Positions 7,851 to 21,547 of a stretch of 64,000 bases of DNA are shown here, in pieces. The notes beneath the pieces were generated by a model, which did no database searches, was not told the DNA's origin, and worked only from the letters and a program-made list of their open reading frames with translations. Where the stretch lies: NCBI GenBank assembly GCA_002787775.1, contig PCUW01000028.1, positions 62,739 to 126,738 of the forward strand. Direction: 5' to 3'. The DNA is from Bdellovibrionales bacterium CG12_big_fil_rev_8_21_14_0_65_38_15. GTDB taxonomy: Bacteria; Bdellovibrionota; Bacteriovoracia; Bacteriovoracales; Bacteriovoracaceae. The first letter of the stretch is position 1; every line of letters starts with the position of its first letter. The position numbers and the translations under genes were made by a program.

Positions 7851-9317
7851 CTAGTCTACAGTTTTATAAACAAACATTTGCTGGGCCATACCAAACAAAG
7901 TTGAAATAAAAATATAAAGAACTAAACCTGCAGGAAGATCCTTCATAATAAAACCAAAAATAAGTGGCATAAACGCCATCACTTTTTTCTGAGTAGGATC
8001 AGCAACAGTTGTAGGTGTTAGCTTTTGCTGCATAAACATGGCAGCGCCCATCAGAACCGGTAAAATATAATAAGGATCCTTAATAGAAAGATCTGCGATC
8101 CATCCTAAAAAAGGAGCACCAACAAGCTCAACGGCATTGTAAAGAACTTGATAAAAAGCAAAAAAGACTGGCATTTGGAGAACCAACGGCAAACAACCGC
8201 CAAGTGGATTTGCCCCTGCTCTTTTAAACAGCTCCATCGTTTCTTTTTGAAGACGAGATGGATCATCCTTAAATTTTTCACGAAGCTTAGCAATTTCAGG
8301 CTGCACTTTCTGCATCTTCTTCATACTCTTAAAAGACTTATACTGAAGAGGGAAAGTAATTAGGCGAATAACAAGAGTTAACAAAATAATGGCTACGCCG
8401 TAGTTTGGGAAATACTTATGAAAAAATTGAAGTCCTCTAAGAATAGGCACAGCAAGAATTCCAAAAATTCCAAAGTCTACTGAAAGATCAAGCTTGTCAC
8501 CTAAGGTGTGAAGAACATCATAGTCCTTTTGAGCATAAATGATTGAAGCTTCAAAAGTGTTAACAGGCTTAGCAAGATCAAACTCAACAAGACCTGACTC
8601 ATAACTTCTAAAATTCATCGTTTGACGATCAGGAAGGACAACCGCAAAAAGATGGTAGTTAAAATCTAAGCCAAACCACTTAACACTACCTTCTCCTGAA
8701 TCTGCCGAGCCAATCGTTTCGCGCGTAACATCTTTAGAAAAGAACAAAAAGTTTCTTCTGTTGTGAGAGTCAATTTCAGCCTTAGTGGAACGCAAAATAA
8801 AACGCATTCTCTTCGAAGATGGTGAAGTGAAATTAAAGTGCAAGCGCCCATCATCACGAAGACTCCAAATCACTTTAGAACCGTCTACTGACTGACCTTC
8901 CCATGAAGAAGCAGTTTCATTCACAACATTAAAAAGCTGTGGAACTTCGTTATTTTTCTCATCTAAGAAAGTAACTTGAAAAGCTGTTGTACTCCCAAGA
9001 ATGTCTTGAAAATTTAGCTTATTAAAACGTGAGGAAAAATCACTAATGGATAAAGCGTTATCAAGCTTAACTGACTCAGTGTCTTTGTTAAGAGAAAAAT
9101 TAACTAAACTTGAAGCATCAACAGGTACAACATTAGGCTCAGTTGTTGAAGGAGAAGTTGTAGGAAGATTTGGCTTAGTTGTAATGACATTAGCTTCTTT
9201 AGCAACTTGTTTTGGTGGTTCAATTTGAACTTTAGGAGCAAAGAAAGCCTGCCAAGAAAAAAGAACGATACCAGATAAAACGACGGCTAAAATGGCGCGT
9301 TTTTGATCAGATCCCAT
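7851..9317 (-). CDS. yidC: membrane protein insertase YidC
   Basis: A 488-residue insertase for inner-membrane proteins (including ATP synthase c and NuoK in other bacteria). It has an N-terminal anchor helix (AILAVVLSGIVLFSWQAFF), a large periplasmic domain of about 250 residues as in Gram-negative YidC, and the conserved YidC/Oxa1 domain from about residue 290: the NYGVAIILLTLVIRLITFPL helix with its conserved Arg, then GGCLPLVLQMPVFFAFYQVL. The order rpmH-rnpA-yidC-mnmE is classical, but yidD and jag/khpB are missing from it. Confidence 0.97.
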   Translation of the reverse strand: MGSDQKRAILAVVLSGIVLFSWQAFFAPKVQIEPPKQVAKEANVITTKPNLPTTSPSTTEPNVVPVDASSLVNFSLNKDTESVKLDNALSISDFSSRFNKLNFQDILGSTTAFQVTFLDEKNNEVPQLFNVVNETASSWEGQSVDGSKVIWSLRDDGRLHFNFTSPSSKRMRFILRSTKAEIDSHNRRNFLFFSKDVTRETIGSADSGEGSVKWFGLDFNYHLFAVVLPDRQTMNFRSYESGLVEFDLAKPVNTFEASIIYAQKDYDVLHTLGDKLDLSVDFGIFGILAVPILRGLQFFHKYFPNYGVAIILLTLVIRLITFPLQYKSFKSMKKMQKVQPEIAKLREKFKDDPSRLQKETMELFKRAGANPLGGCLPLVLQMPVFFAFYQVLYNAVELVGAPFLGWIADLSIKDPYYILPVLMGAAMFMQQKLTPTTVADPTQKKVMAFMPLIFGFIMKDLPAGLVLYIFISTLFGMAQQMFVYKTVD

Positions 9318-9390
9318 GAATACTCCAGATATAACAATAAAAATGACATCACCGAGATATCATACGTAGACTCGAAAATCTAACCATCAT

Positions 9391-9756
9391 TCACTTTGAT
9401 AAATTTAATAAAGCGAGGTGAAGCTCATCTCTAAGTACCGCAGATGCTTGATCATGATTTAGTTTTTTTATTGAGGGAGAAGGTATAACCATAATATCAA
9501 TATTAATTAATGTACGTTGCTCCCAAAGCCTAAAAGACTCTCGGCAAACACGCTTTAAAAGATTTCTTCTAACAGCGTTACCACTCTTTTTAGATACAGC
9601 AAGACCCAATCTTGAAAAAGATAAATGATTTGATTGAGAAATAATCAAACTATGAGAAAATTTTTGAACTCTGCTGCCCTTACGTAATCGACTAAAGTCA
9701 CTGGCAGACAGGAGGCGGTCTGATTTCGCCAAAGACCTGTTGCCAGTAGCTACCAT
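9391..9756 (-). CDS. rnpA: ribonuclease P protein component
   Basis: A 121-residue basic protein that assists RNase P RNA in trimming tRNA 5' ends. The RNR signature RRNLLKRVCRESFR is at about residues 63-76, preceded by SRLGLAVSKKSGNAVRR. The ATG at 9756 follows a small hairpin AAGGC-GAA-GCCTT that holds the only Shine-Dalgarno-like bases. It is 15 bases downstream of rpmH, in its usual operon. Confidence 0.95.
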   Translation of the reverse strand: MVATGNRSLAKSDRLLSASDFSRLRKGSRVQKFSHSLIISQSNHLSFSRLGLAVSKKSGNAVRRNLLKRVCRESFRLWEQRTLINIDIMVIPSPSIKKLNHDQASAVLRDELHLALLNLSK

Positions 9757-9771
9757 AAAGGCTTCGCCTTA

Positions 9772-9924
9772 TTACTTAGAACCAGTTTTTACTGTTAAAC
9801 GCTTACGACCTTTCGCACGACGAGCGTTAATAACTTTACGTCCGCCAACTGAAGCCATGCGCTTCAAAAAGCCGTGAACGCGCATACGGTGCTTGCGGCG
9901 TGGTTGCCATGTTCTTTTACTCAT
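9772..9924 (-). CDS. rpmH: 50S ribosomal protein L34
   Basis: A 50-residue very basic protein starting [20 protein letters not shown] and ending [16 protein letters not shown], matching L34 along its whole length (RTWQP, HGF..RM, GR.V..ARR.KGRK.L). First gene of the minus-strand rpmH-rnpA-yidC cluster, divergent from dnaA across about 200 bases that must hold both promoters. Confidence 0.97.
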   Translation of the reverse strand: MSKRTWQPRRKHRMRVHGFLKRMASVGGRKVINARRAKGRKRLTVKTGSK

Positions 9925-10058
9925 AAACTACCTCAACGTAATAACGTGAAAAAATTTGAAAGCAACTTTTACAAACAGCCCATCAAAAGGTCAATGACTT
10001 AGAGGCCTGAAATTAAAGTAAATAATGCAAGGCCGTAAAGAATTGTTGAAAACTTCGA

Positions 10059-10106
10059 ATAGCTCGTGTTACAAGGCTCAACCACACATGCAAACCCTCG
10101 AGCTAT
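10059..10106 (+). promoter_or_regulatory. inverted repeat in the dnaA leader
   Basis: ATAGCTCG (10059-10066) and CGAGCTAT (10099-10106) are perfect 8-bp arms with a 32-base loop. They end directly before the dnaA ribosome-binding site AGGAGAAAGG. This could be an operator or a 5'-UTR stem; nothing identifies a ligand or regulator. Confidence 0.35.
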
Positions 10107-10121
10107 AGGAGAAAGGAATCC

Positions 10122-11684
10122 ATGAATGAATTCCCCTTTCACCACTTTTTAAAACAGAACTCTAACCCAGAACCAACACATCCAGAAGTCATTAAAAACA
10201 CACTAAGTAGCGAAAATAACAAAGAAAGTGAAGCTGAAAATGCTGATGAAAAGCAGTTTTTAGAAGCTGAAATCTTAAACATTATCAAACAAAATATACC
10301 TACAAATGGTTATCAAACGTATTTTGAATGTACATTTAAGCTATTGAAATTAGATGGAAATAAAATTTATTTCAGCGTAACTACTCCGTTTATCAAAAAT
10401 ATGATTGAGCGTAAGTACCTGGAAAAACTAGATGAAGTCATCACTTCACTACTAGGTCAGTCGTACGAAGTATCAATTGAGGTTATTGAGCAAAAAAATC
10501 AAAGTTTAAGCTCAAATAACTCTAATATGCTGAATTCATTGAAAAATATCTCTCCAAAAAATGCCAGAGAAGCAAGTTTTCAACTGCAAAACACCTTTGA
10601 CGATAAGCTTTCAGAGGTAGAATCTCAATATATTCAACACGTTAAGGATGAAAGTTCTGGAATCCTTATTGATAGAACCAAAACGTTCACAAACTTTATT
10701 GTGGGACCATCAAACAACCTAGCTTATGCGACGGCCAAAGCTGTTGGTGAGAATCCTGGCAAATCAGGAAAGTATCCATCACTTTATCTTTTTAGTGATT
10801 CAGGGCTTGGTAAAACTCACTTACTTCACGCCATTGCTAACGCCGTTTTAGAACATACACCGTCTAGTCGAATTAATTTACTATCGGCCAGAGACTTTAT
10901 GCGTGAAATGGTTAGCGCCTATCAGCAAAAAAACGTTGAAGAATTCAGAAAGAAATATACTGAAAAGACTGACGTTTTAATGATCGATGATATTCATGAA
11001 TTAAAAGATAAAGAGGGAACACAAAATGAGTTCTTCCACGTCTTTAATGAACTTCATAATAAGGGCAAGCAGCTCATCTTTACCTCGGATAAATCTCCAA
11101 AAGAAATTACGGGAATTGAAGAAAGAGTGATGACAAGACTTCAGTGGGGCTTAGTATTAGATATTCAGCGCCCTGATCTTGAAACGCGAATTGCCATCTT
11201 AAAAAGTAAGGCCAATGAGCTTGATCTCTTCCTCCATGATGACGTCATTAATATTATGGCGAACTCTATTAAATCGAGCATTAGAGAGCTTGAAGGTGCC
11301 CTAATAAAGCTTCAAGCCTACTCTGAGGTCATGAACCAAGAAATCGATGTTGAACTGGCTAAAGAGTTATTAGCGCTTAATGGTGCTAATCAAACAAATG
11401 CACCTACTGTAGAATCGATAGCTAAAGCTGCAGCTGCATATTTCAAAGTATCATTCGCTGATCTTAAGTCTAAATCACGCGCTAAAGACACTGCCCATGC
11501 CAGACACGTAGCTATGTATATGACGAGAAAACTGATCAAAGTTACACAAGAAGAAATTGGTAAGTTTTATGGTGGACGAGACCACTCTTCAGTCATTCAT
11601 GCGTTATCAAAAATTGAGAATTTAACAAAAACTGATGCTGCATTAAGTAAAGATTTGCTTCATATTGAGAATTCTTTAAATTAA
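10122..11684 (+). CDS. dnaA: chromosomal replication initiator DnaA
   Basis: A 520-residue initiator. Domain I (about 45-130) and a long variable domain II precede the AAA+ domain III: FTNFIVGPSNNLAY, Walker A SGLGKTHLLHAIAN with Lys about 231, Walker B VLMIDDIHEL, and an Arg-finger region GIEERVMTRLQWG. Domain IV ends with the DnaA-box-binding GGRDHSSVIHALSKIE. The P-loop's first Gly is Ser here (SDSGLGKT). About 35 residues before domain I are a disordered, Asn/Glu-rich extension. The ATG has a strong AGGAGAAAGG. A terminator follows the stop. Confidence 0.97.
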   Translation: MNEFPFHHFLKQNSNPEPTHPEVIKNTLSSENNKESEAENADEKQFLEAEILNIIKQNIPTNGYQTYFECTFKLLKLDGNKIYFSVTTPFIKNMIERKYLEKLDEVITSLLGQSYEVSIEVIEQKNQSLSSNNSNMLNSLKNISPKNAREASFQLQNTFDDKLSEVESQYIQHVKDESSGILIDRTKTFTNFIVGPSNNLAYATAKAVGENPGKSGKYPSLYLFSDSGLGKTHLLHAIANAVLEHTPSSRINLLSARDFMREMVSAYQQKNVEEFRKKYTEKTDVLMIDDIHELKDKEGTQNEFFHVFNELHNKGKQLIFTSDKSPKEITGIEERVMTRLQWGLVLDIQRPDLETRIAILKSKANELDLFLHDDVINIMANSIKSSIRELEGALIKLQAYSEVMNQEIDVELAKELLALNGANQTNAPTVESIAKAAAAYFKVSFADLKSKSRAKDTAHARHVAMYMTRKLIKVTQEEIGKFYGGRDHSSVIHALSKIENLTKTDAALSKDLLHIENSLN

Positions 11685-11702
11685 TTACCAACAATTACTC
11701 AC

Positions 11703-11741
11703 GGCCTAAAAATATCAAAATAGAGTTTTTAGGCCTTTTTT
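11703..11741 (+). terminator. rho-independent terminator of dnaA
   Basis: GGCCTAAAAA (11703-11712) pairs perfectly with TTTTTAGGCC (11726-11735), followed by TTTTTT. It lies 19 bases after the dnaA stop, so dnaA is separated transcriptionally from dnaN. Confidence 0.85.
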
Positions 11742-12185
11742 AATGTTTAAAAACATTACCCACAATTGTTAATAAGCCAGAATATGAGTAAATGGTTTTG
11801 AAGGTTAAAAGTTATCAACTTGTTTATAAAAATGTTGATAAATAAGACTAAAAACTTCGACACATATCAATATAAATTAGGCCGTTGAAATCTCTATGGA
11901 AAAGTTTTTTATTTTAGACAGATATACACGGCCCAAAAGTAATCTGCGCTGAACCAATTTTAAAAAGCTGAGTTTATAAAGGTCGATGTGACAAGAGATG
12001 TGCGTTAAGAGCCCAATATTAATAGAAAACCTTGAGATACTCACAATCCACACTATTTATTAGTATTTAATTAATTAAATATAATAATAATAAAAGAACA
12101 ACTCTTGAAAATAGCTTAACCATTGCACACTTGCCTAAAAAGATTTGTCTGGCTAAAAACTCTTATCACAATCAGGAAATAAAAA
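11742..12185. other. oriC: probable chromosomal origin oriC (dnaA-dnaN spacer)
   Basis: There is no gene in this stretch. It contains a perfect DnaA box TTATCAACA (minus strand, 11833-11841) beside TTATCAACT (11812-11820) and TTATAAACA (minus, 11821-11829), so three box-like 9-mers lie within 30 bp. A perfect 8-bp-arm palindrome TAATGTTT-AA-AAACATTA is at 11741-11758. A tract of almost pure A/T with ATTAATTAAATATAATAATA lies at about 12055-12095 and is a likely unwinding element. Position between dnaA and dnaN is a classical origin location. Not tested by GC skew here. Confidence 0.75.
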
Positions 12186-13307
12186 ATGCAAGTTCACGTA
12201 AAAGTCCAAACTGATCATTTAAGAGACGCTTTGAATAAAGTCTTGTCGGTTGTCGATAAAAGAAATTCTAGACCAATTCTGACATATACATTGATCACTG
12301 CTGAAGAAGGTTTCATTCACTTATCAGCAACAGATCTAGAAGTTTCAGCGAGAGTTTCAGTTGAAGCAGATATTCTTGAAAAAGGTTCATTCTGTCTAAA
12401 TGCAAAAAATCTTTTTGATATTCTTAGAGAACTACCAACAGGAACAGTCGATCTATCGTTGAATAGTGACGAAAATACCTTAAAGCTTCACTGCCAAGAT
12501 ATTCACTACTCACTTTTGATTTATAACGGATCTGACTTTCCACCAATTAGTTTTGGTAACGATCAAAATAAATTCAGTCTAACCAGTAGTTCAGTACTAG
12601 AAATTATTAATAAAACTTCTCATGCCATTTCATCTGATGAAACAAGATTAAATCTTAATGGCATATATATGCATACATTCGATGGCAAACTCAGAGCAGT
12701 TGCAACTGATGGTCATAGACTTTCAATGTATGACGTTGAAGTCGATGACGTAGATATTGAAGCTTTAATCAATGGAATTATTATTCCAAGAAAAGGCGTT
12801 AACGAATTAAAGAAAATTGCTGAGAGTCATCCAGATTCTAAAATTACATTATCAGTGGATGATTCATTTCTATATGCCTCTGCAGAAAATAAATATTTCT
12901 TATCTGTAAGATTAATTTCAAGAGAATATCCAAAATATCAAAAAATTATACCAGCTAAAAGCCAAAGCTTTATGAGTGCTGATAGAATCACATTATTTAA
13001 TGCTATTAAACGCATTAAAATTATGTCTAATGAAAAATCAAATGGTGTAAGAGTTAAGCTTGGAAATAATGAAATGCTTATCTCTGCAAACCATCCGTCT
13101 CTAGGTGATGCTTATGAGCGTGTGCCAATAAAATATGAAGGCAAAGACTTAGAGATCGGCTTCAATGCAAAGTACCTAATTGATACTCTTTCTATCTTTG
13201 AAGAAGGTGATATTTCTTTTGAACTTGATAATGAGCATAGACCTGTTGTTATCAAAAGCCAGATCCTTCCACATTATCTTGGCATCGTTATGCCATTAAA
13301 ACTGTAA
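12186..13307 (+). CDS. dnaN: DNA polymerase III sliding clamp, beta subunit
   Basis: A 373-residue clamp with three repeated folds; it encircles DNA and tethers Pol III. Seen: the N-terminal pattern SVVDKRNSRPILTYTLITA, the middle RAVATDGHRLSMYDVEV, and the family's C-terminal end HYLGIVMPLKL (compare the usual M(P)MRL/PMRI ending). AGGA lies 7 bases before the ATG. It is followed after 3 bases by recF. Confidence 0.97.
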   Translation: MQVHVKVQTDHLRDALNKVLSVVDKRNSRPILTYTLITAEEGFIHLSATDLEVSARVSVEADILEKGSFCLNAKNLFDILRELPTGTVDLSLNSDENTLKLHCQDIHYSLLIYNGSDFPPISFGNDQNKFSLTSSSVLEIINKTSHAISSDETRLNLNGIYMHTFDGKLRAVATDGHRLSMYDVEVDDVDIEALINGIIIPRKGVNELKKIAESHPDSKITLSVDDSFLYASAENKYFLSVRLISREYPKYQKIIPAKSQSFMSADRITLFNAIKRIKIMSNEKSNGVRVKLGNNEMLISANHPSLGDAYERVPIKYEGKDLEIGFNAKYLIDTLSIFEEGDISFELDNEHRPVVIKSQILPHYLGIVMPLKL

Positions 13308-13310
13308 AAG

Positions 13311-16921
<3,611 letters not shown>

Positions 16922-16934
16922 GTAAGAGGCCATT

Positions 16935-19409
16935 ATGTCAGATACAGAAGCACCACAAAACCACGGACATATTGCTCCGGTTAATATTCAAGATGAGATG
17001 AAGAGTTGTTATCTCGATTACGCGATGTCAGTTATCGTTGGTCGAGCTCTTCCTGACGTCCGTGACGGCTTAAAGCCAGTTCACCGTCGTGTTCTCTACG
17101 CCATGCACTCGATGGGTAACTATCACAATAAACCATTTCTAAAATCAGCCCGTGTGGTTGGTGACGTTATTGGTAAATATCACCCGCATGGTGACTCAGC
17201 CGTTTATTCTACTATCGTTCGTTTGGCGCAAGAGTTTTCAATGCGCTATCCGCTAGTTGATGGACAAGGAAACTTTGGTTCTATCGATGGCGATAATGCA
17301 GCGGCCATGCGTTATACCGAAATTAGAATGAAGAAGTACGCAGAAGAACTTTTAAAAGATCTTGATAAAGAAACGGTTGATTGGCAGCCTAACTATGATG
17401 ATTCTTTAAAAGAGCCACGTGTACTTCCTACAAGAATTCCAAATCTTTTGGTAAACGGAAGTTCTGGTATTGCCGTTGGTATGGCGACTAACATTCCTCC
17501 GCACAATATGACAGAAGTCATGAATGCTCTTAGAGCACTTTTGGCGGATCCATCACTTGAAGTAGCGGATTTAGTAAGATTTGTTCCAGGTCCAGATTTT
17601 CCAACGGGTGGATCAATCCATGGAACTGAAGGAATACGCTCAGCCTATCATAATGGTAAAGGCGTTATTCAAATTAGAGCAAAAACTGATATTGAAGAAT
17701 TTGGTAAAGACCGCGAAAGAATTATCATTAAAGAAATCCCTTACCAAGTGAACAAAGCCAAGTTGATTGAGAAAATTGCAGAGCTTGTAAACGATAAAGT
17801 CATTACTGGAATTTCTGATATTCGTGATGAAAGTTCTCGTGAAGGAATTCGTGTTGTGATTGACCTTAAAAAAGGTGAAATCTCAAGCGTTATCGTCAAT
17901 AGACTTTTCAAACACACTCAGCTTCAAGTCTCGTTTGGTATTATTTTCTTATCAATTTCAAATGGCTCACCAAAAGTCATGAACTTGAAAGAACAACTTC
18001 AGGCCTTTATTGATCACCGCCGTGAAGTTGTTATTCGTCGTACAGTTTACGAGCTTAAAAAAGCAAAAGAGCGCGCGCATATTTTAGAAGGCTTGAAAGT
18101 AGCTGTAGAAAATATTGATGCGATTGTTGAATTAGTTAAAAAGTCTGAAGGTCCAGCTCAGGCTCGTACTGCTCTTATGAGTAACTACTCACTTTCTGAA
18201 ATTCAGGCACAAGCTATTCTTGATATGCGCCTTCAACGCCTTACAGGTCTTGAGCGCGATAAGATTATGGCCGATTATAAAGCCATCATGGCAGAGATCG
18301 CTCGCCTTGAAGGTATTCTAGATAGTGAAGAAAAAATTCGTGGCATGATTGGTGAAGAGTTTGAAGAAATTGCCACAAATTATGGCGATGAAAGAAAGAC
18401 TGAAATTATAGCCAACCCTGATGAAATCCAAATCGAAGATATGGTTAAATCAGAAGAAGTCATCGTAACCATTACTCATAAGGGTTATGTTAAACGTATG
18501 GCCATGGATACTTACAAAGCTCAAAAACGTGGTGGTACAGGTGTTAAGGGAGCTTCGTCTGATGACGACTTCTTTAGTTCAATCTTCACAGCTAACACTC
18601 ACGAGACAATTTTGTTCTTTACGACAAAAGGAACAGTGTTCTCTAAAAAAGTATATATGATTCCTGAGGGAACAAGAACGGCTAAGGGTAGAAACGTAGC
18701 CAACCTTATTCAAATTCCTGCTGGTGAAAAAATTAAAGAAATTATTTGTATTCCTAAAGATGAAGAGTTGGAAGGAAAGTTCCTCATCTTCGCTACAGAA
18801 GGTGGCTTGATTAAAAAATCAGACCTAACTGATTATAAAAATATTAAGCAAAACGGACTTAGAGCTATTAAGATTCTTGATGGAGACAGCCTTCTAAATG
18901 TTCGCGTTACCGATGGAACTAAAGATGTTCTTCTTTGTGCGAGTTCAGGAAAAATAATTCGTTTCGCCGAAACAGATGCTCGTCCAATGGGTCGTGTCTC
19001 TCAAGGTGTAAAAGGTATCAATATTGAAGAAGACGAAAAAATCATTGGTATGGAAATTATCGATGATAGCGTCGAGATTTTATCTGTGACAGAAAATGGT
19101 TATGGAAAACGCACAGAGTGTTCACAGTACAGAAAGCAAACTCGTGGTGGTAAAGGTATTCTTGCCATGAGACTGACTGAGAAAAATGGTGCCATTGCTG
19201 CCATTCGACCGGTAAACGAAGGTCAAGACCTAATGATCATCACAGACAAGGGTCAGGTTATTCGTACAAGTATTTCTGGAATTTCACTCATGGGTCGTAC
19301 AACTCAAGGTGTTCGTATTATTCGTCTTAAAGACGGAGAAAAAGTTGTTGCTGTTGAAAACTTCGCCGAAGACGACAGTGATGATACGGACGGAGAAAGT
19401 GCCGAATAA
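16935..19409 (+). CDS. gyrA: DNA gyrase subunit A
   Basis: An 824-residue breakage-reunion subunit. The catalytic tyrosine is Y127 in [10 protein letters not shown]. The quinolone-determining loop reads [16 protein letters not shown], where E. coli Asp87 is Ser. The C-terminal beta-pinwheel carries the GyrA box as QKRGGTG, and a similar TRGGKG repeat near residue 735. It follows gyrB by 13 bases. Its last 11 bases overlap the GTG start of the next lipoprotein gene. Confidence 0.97.
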   Translation: MSDTEAPQNHGHIAPVNIQDEMKSCYLDYAMSVIVGRALPDVRDGLKPVHRRVLYAMHSMGNYHNKPFLKSARVVGDVIGKYHPHGDSAVYSTIVRLAQEFSMRYPLVDGQGNFGSIDGDNAAAMRYTEIRMKKYAEELLKDLDKETVDWQPNYDDSLKEPRVLPTRIPNLLVNGSSGIAVGMATNIPPHNMTEVMNALRALLADPSLEVADLVRFVPGPDFPTGGSIHGTEGIRSAYHNGKGVIQIRAKTDIEEFGKDRERIIIKEIPYQVNKAKLIEKIAELVNDKVITGISDIRDESSREGIRVVIDLKKGEISSVIVNRLFKHTQLQVSFGIIFLSISNGSPKVMNLKEQLQAFIDHRREVVIRRTVYELKKAKERAHILEGLKVAVENIDAIVELVKKSEGPAQARTALMSNYSLSEIQAQAILDMRLQRLTGLERDKIMADYKAIMAEIARLEGILDSEEKIRGMIGEEFEEIATNYGDERKTEIIANPDEIQIEDMVKSEEVIVTITHKGYVKRMAMDTYKAQKRGGTGVKGASSDDDFFSSIFTANTHETILFFTTKGTVFSKKVYMIPEGTRTAKGRNVANLIQIPAGEKIKEIICIPKDEELEGKFLIFATEGGLIKKSDLTDYKNIKQNGLRAIKILDGDSLLNVRVTDGTKDVLLCASSGKIIRFAETDARPMGRVSQGVKGINIEEDEKIIGMEIIDDSVEILSVTENGYGKRTECSQYRKQTRGGKGILAMRLTEKNGAIAAIRPVNEGQDLMIITDKGQVIRTSISGISLMGRTTQGVRIIRLKDGEKVVAVENFAEDDSDDTDGESAE

Positions 19410-20193
19410 TATTATAAAGTTACTAATATTTTCACAGGTCATCTTTATGGTGGCCTGTGATTTTACTCCAAGACTTCACAAAGATATCCTGAACGCACAA
19501 AATCTCATTGCAACTCAAGACTATAAAACTGCGATTGCTCGTTATGAAGAAATTTTAAGTCGTAACCCTGCCGATGAAATTAAAGTCAAAATTCACTATC
19601 AAATTGGTGAACTCTACTCCATTAACTTAAACAAGAATATTAAAGCTCTTTATCATTATGAAAAAGTAAAAGATTTCTCTGAAGAACCTTTATGGCTTGT
19701 AAAAGCCGAAGAAAGAATTGGTGAAATTAATTTTATCTATCTTCGAAATTATGAATCAGCTTTAAAATCTTATAAACGACTTTTAGCTTTTAACCCAAAA
19801 CTTAAGAGATATGATTTTTATCAATACAGGTTAGCGCTGTCATATTTAGGTCTTAAAGACTATGCAATGGCCGAATCTGTTTTAAAGGAAATGGAAAATA
19901 ATCCAGCTCACGAATTTCATATTCGCTCGATGTACGAATTAGGAATGTGTTTTTTCTATCAAGAAAAATATCCACAAGCGATTGAAGAATGGCGCGCCTA
20001 TATTAAACGAGAAAAAAGAAGTGAGCATGTTGTGCAAGCAAAATTTCTCATGGCGAATGCTTATGAAACAATGGAAGACTTAAAAGCCGCTTACAATCTT
20101 TATTATTCAATCTTGGGAAAATACCCCAATACGACAGTGATCAAAAACCGCTTAGAGGCGATTTACGCTCGTCGCGTCGCGAGAAAAAGATGA
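19399..20193 (+). CDS. TPR-repeat lipoprotein
   Basis: A 264-residue protein. The GTG at 19399 gives a lipoprotein leader ([19 protein letters not shown], lipobox MVAC) with GGAG 3 bases upstream. The mature part is helical TPR-like repeats with conserved A/Y/L spacing: [81 protein letters not shown]. It resembles BamD/YbgF-type periplasmic TPR proteins, but no specific family is recognised. It overlaps gyrA by 11 bases and the next gene by 4. Confidence 0.8.
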   Translation: MPNNIIKLLIFSQVIFMVACDFTPRLHKDILNAQNLIATQDYKTAIARYEEILSRNPADEIKVKIHYQIGELYSINLNKNIKALYHYEKVKDFSEEPLWLVKAEERIGEINFIYLRNYESALKSYKRLLAFNPKLKRYDFYQYRLALSYLGLKDYAMAESVLKEMENNPAHEFHIRSMYELGMCFFYQEKYPQAIEEWRAYIKREKRSEHVVQAKFLMANAYETMEDLKAAYNLYYSILGKYPNTTVIKNRLEAIYARRVARKR

Positions 20194-20396
20194 AAATTCC
20201 ACTTAAGTGGGTCAAGGTTGTTGGACTTGCTCTTAGCCTACCCTCTTTAATTTTTGTCTGTGCTTGGACGATTTTTCACTTTGTAGATGAAAAAGTTATT
20301 ACACGTGGTGTTGGAATAACTATCTTACTAGCGATTGTGTTGAATACCTTGGTAATGATGGTGGTCTATGCCCTTAAGAATCGCTCAAAAGATTAA
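20190..20396 (+). CDS. AtpZ/AtpI-like small membrane protein
   Basis: A 68-residue protein with two membrane helices (VKVVGLALSLPSLIFVCAWTI and VGITILLAIVLNTLVMMVVY). That size and two-helix form, directly before an AtpI-like gene and ATP synthase a and c, is what AtpZ ('F0F1 ATPase gene 1') proteins show. It overlaps the TPR lipoprotein stop (ATGA) and the next gene by 29 bases, so it is translationally coupled. Assignment rests on context and topology. Confidence 0.55.
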   Translation: MKIPLKWVKVVGLALSLPSLIFVCAWTIFHFVDEKVITRGVGITILLAIVLNTLVMMVVYALKNRSKD

Positions 20397-20739
20397 TTTT
20401 AAGCTGTTTATTCCCATCTCTGTGGGTCTTACAGCTTTCTTTAGCATCTTTCTTCATGGCAAGGCAGAAGTGATTACACATTGGTGTGTGTACCTTGCTG
20501 TGCTTGTGAATTTTTATATGTTGCATACCGTCGTTAGGGAATTAGTTGTTGCCGGTAAGGGTCAAGAGAAACCAGATAAATTTATTATGTTTGCTTATTC
20601 ACTTGGAAAATTATTAGTTCTCTTTGGGGCGTTAAGTTTGGGTGTACTTTTTATGGGCAATCGTATAATAATCCCGGTACTTAACTATGCATTTCAAATC
20701 TTTGCGCTATGCGCGAGTTTTCTTTATAAGGGTGAGTAG
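20368..20739 (+). CDS. atpI: AtpI-like membrane protein
   Basis: A 123-residue protein with four predicted membrane helices (FIPISVGLTAFFSIFL, WCVYLAVLVNFYML, LGKLLVLFGALSLGVLFMG, VLNYAFQIFALCASFLY), the four-helix form of AtpI, which helps c-ring assembly and ion supply in other bacteria. It lies directly before atpB. There is little sequence signature, so the call depends on position and topology. Confidence 0.6.
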   Translation: MPLRIAQKINFKLFIPISVGLTAFFSIFLHGKAEVITHWCVYLAVLVNFYMLHTVVRELVVAGKGQEKPDKFIMFAYSLGKLLVLFGALSLGVLFMGNRIIIPVLNYAFQIFALCASFLYKGE

Positions 20740-20743
20740 CACC

Positions 20744-21511
20744 ATGAAAATATTGATCGCACTTCTTGCTTCAGTTATCTCTTTTTCTGCCCACGCTAGT
20801 GGTGGATTCACGTGGCTATCACATGTAGCACATGCGATTCATCTTCCAGAACACGTCGTAACTTTTATTGTCATCGGCTTGTTACTTGTTGTTGCTGGTT
20901 TGGTCTATAGATCAAAACTTTCTTCAGCATCAAATGTTGTTTTTCCTGATCGCGGAATTACATACAGAAATATGGTTGAGCTTTATGGCAACTTTATCTA
21001 TGGCCAGTGTAAGCAAATTCTTGGCGAAGAAAGTGCAAAAAAATATTTTGGATTTATTGCAACAACGTTCATCGTTATTCTTGTTTCAAATCTTATTGGT
21101 TTGATTCCAGGATTTTTACCACCGACAGAACATCTTTCTACAACACTTGCTTTAGGTGCGTTCTCATTCATCTATTACAACTTTAAAGGTTGTAAGGAGC
21201 AAGGAACTTGGAATTATCTTAAGCACTTTGCAGGTCCTCTTTGGTACCTTGCTTTCTTAATTTTCCCAATTGAAATTGTATCAAACTTTGTTCGCCCACT
21301 TTCTCTTGCACTTCGTTTGAAAAACAACATGATGGGTGACCACCTAGTTCTTTCAGAGTTTTCAAAGTTAGCACCAGCGATTATTCCAATTATCTTTATG
21401 ATTCTTGGTATCCTTGTTAGCTTTATTCAAGCTTATGTATTTACAGTTTTATCCATGGTTTATATCAGCCTGGCGACTTCACATCACGATCATGATGAGG
21501 ACCACCACTAA
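20744..21511 (+). CDS. atpB: ATP synthase Fo subunit a
   Basis: A 255-residue ion-channel subunit. A cleavable-looking leader (MKILIALLASVISFSAHAS) is followed by five or more membrane helices. The essential arginine helix reads RPLSLALRLKNNMMGDHLVL (usually LALRLFGNMFAG), with the invariant Arg in LALRL; the last helix region is FIQAYVFTVLSMVYISLA, matching the family's FVFTLLxxxYI. The ATG at 20744 is preceded by GGGTGAG. It is in tandem with atpE but more than 19 kb from the b', b and delta genes. The His/Asp-rich tail is HHDHDEDHH. Confidence 0.95.
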   Translation: MKILIALLASVISFSAHASGGFTWLSHVAHAIHLPEHVVTFIVIGLLLVVAGLVYRSKLSSASNVVFPDRGITYRNMVELYGNFIYGQCKQILGEESAKKYFGFIATTFIVILVSNLIGLIPGFLPPTEHLSTTLALGAFSFIYYNFKGCKEQGTWNYLKHFAGPLWYLAFLIFPIEIVSNFVRPLSLALRLKNNMMGDHLVLSEFSKLAPAIIPIIFMILGILVSFIQAYVFTVLSMVYISLATSHHDHDEDHH

Positions 21512-21547
21512 GATTATAAACCTTTAACTTTTTGTGAGGAGAATCAC

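Noticed and set aside
9318-9390. a yidD gene between rnpA and yidC
   Set aside because: The spacer is only 73 bases; yidD is absent from this locus.
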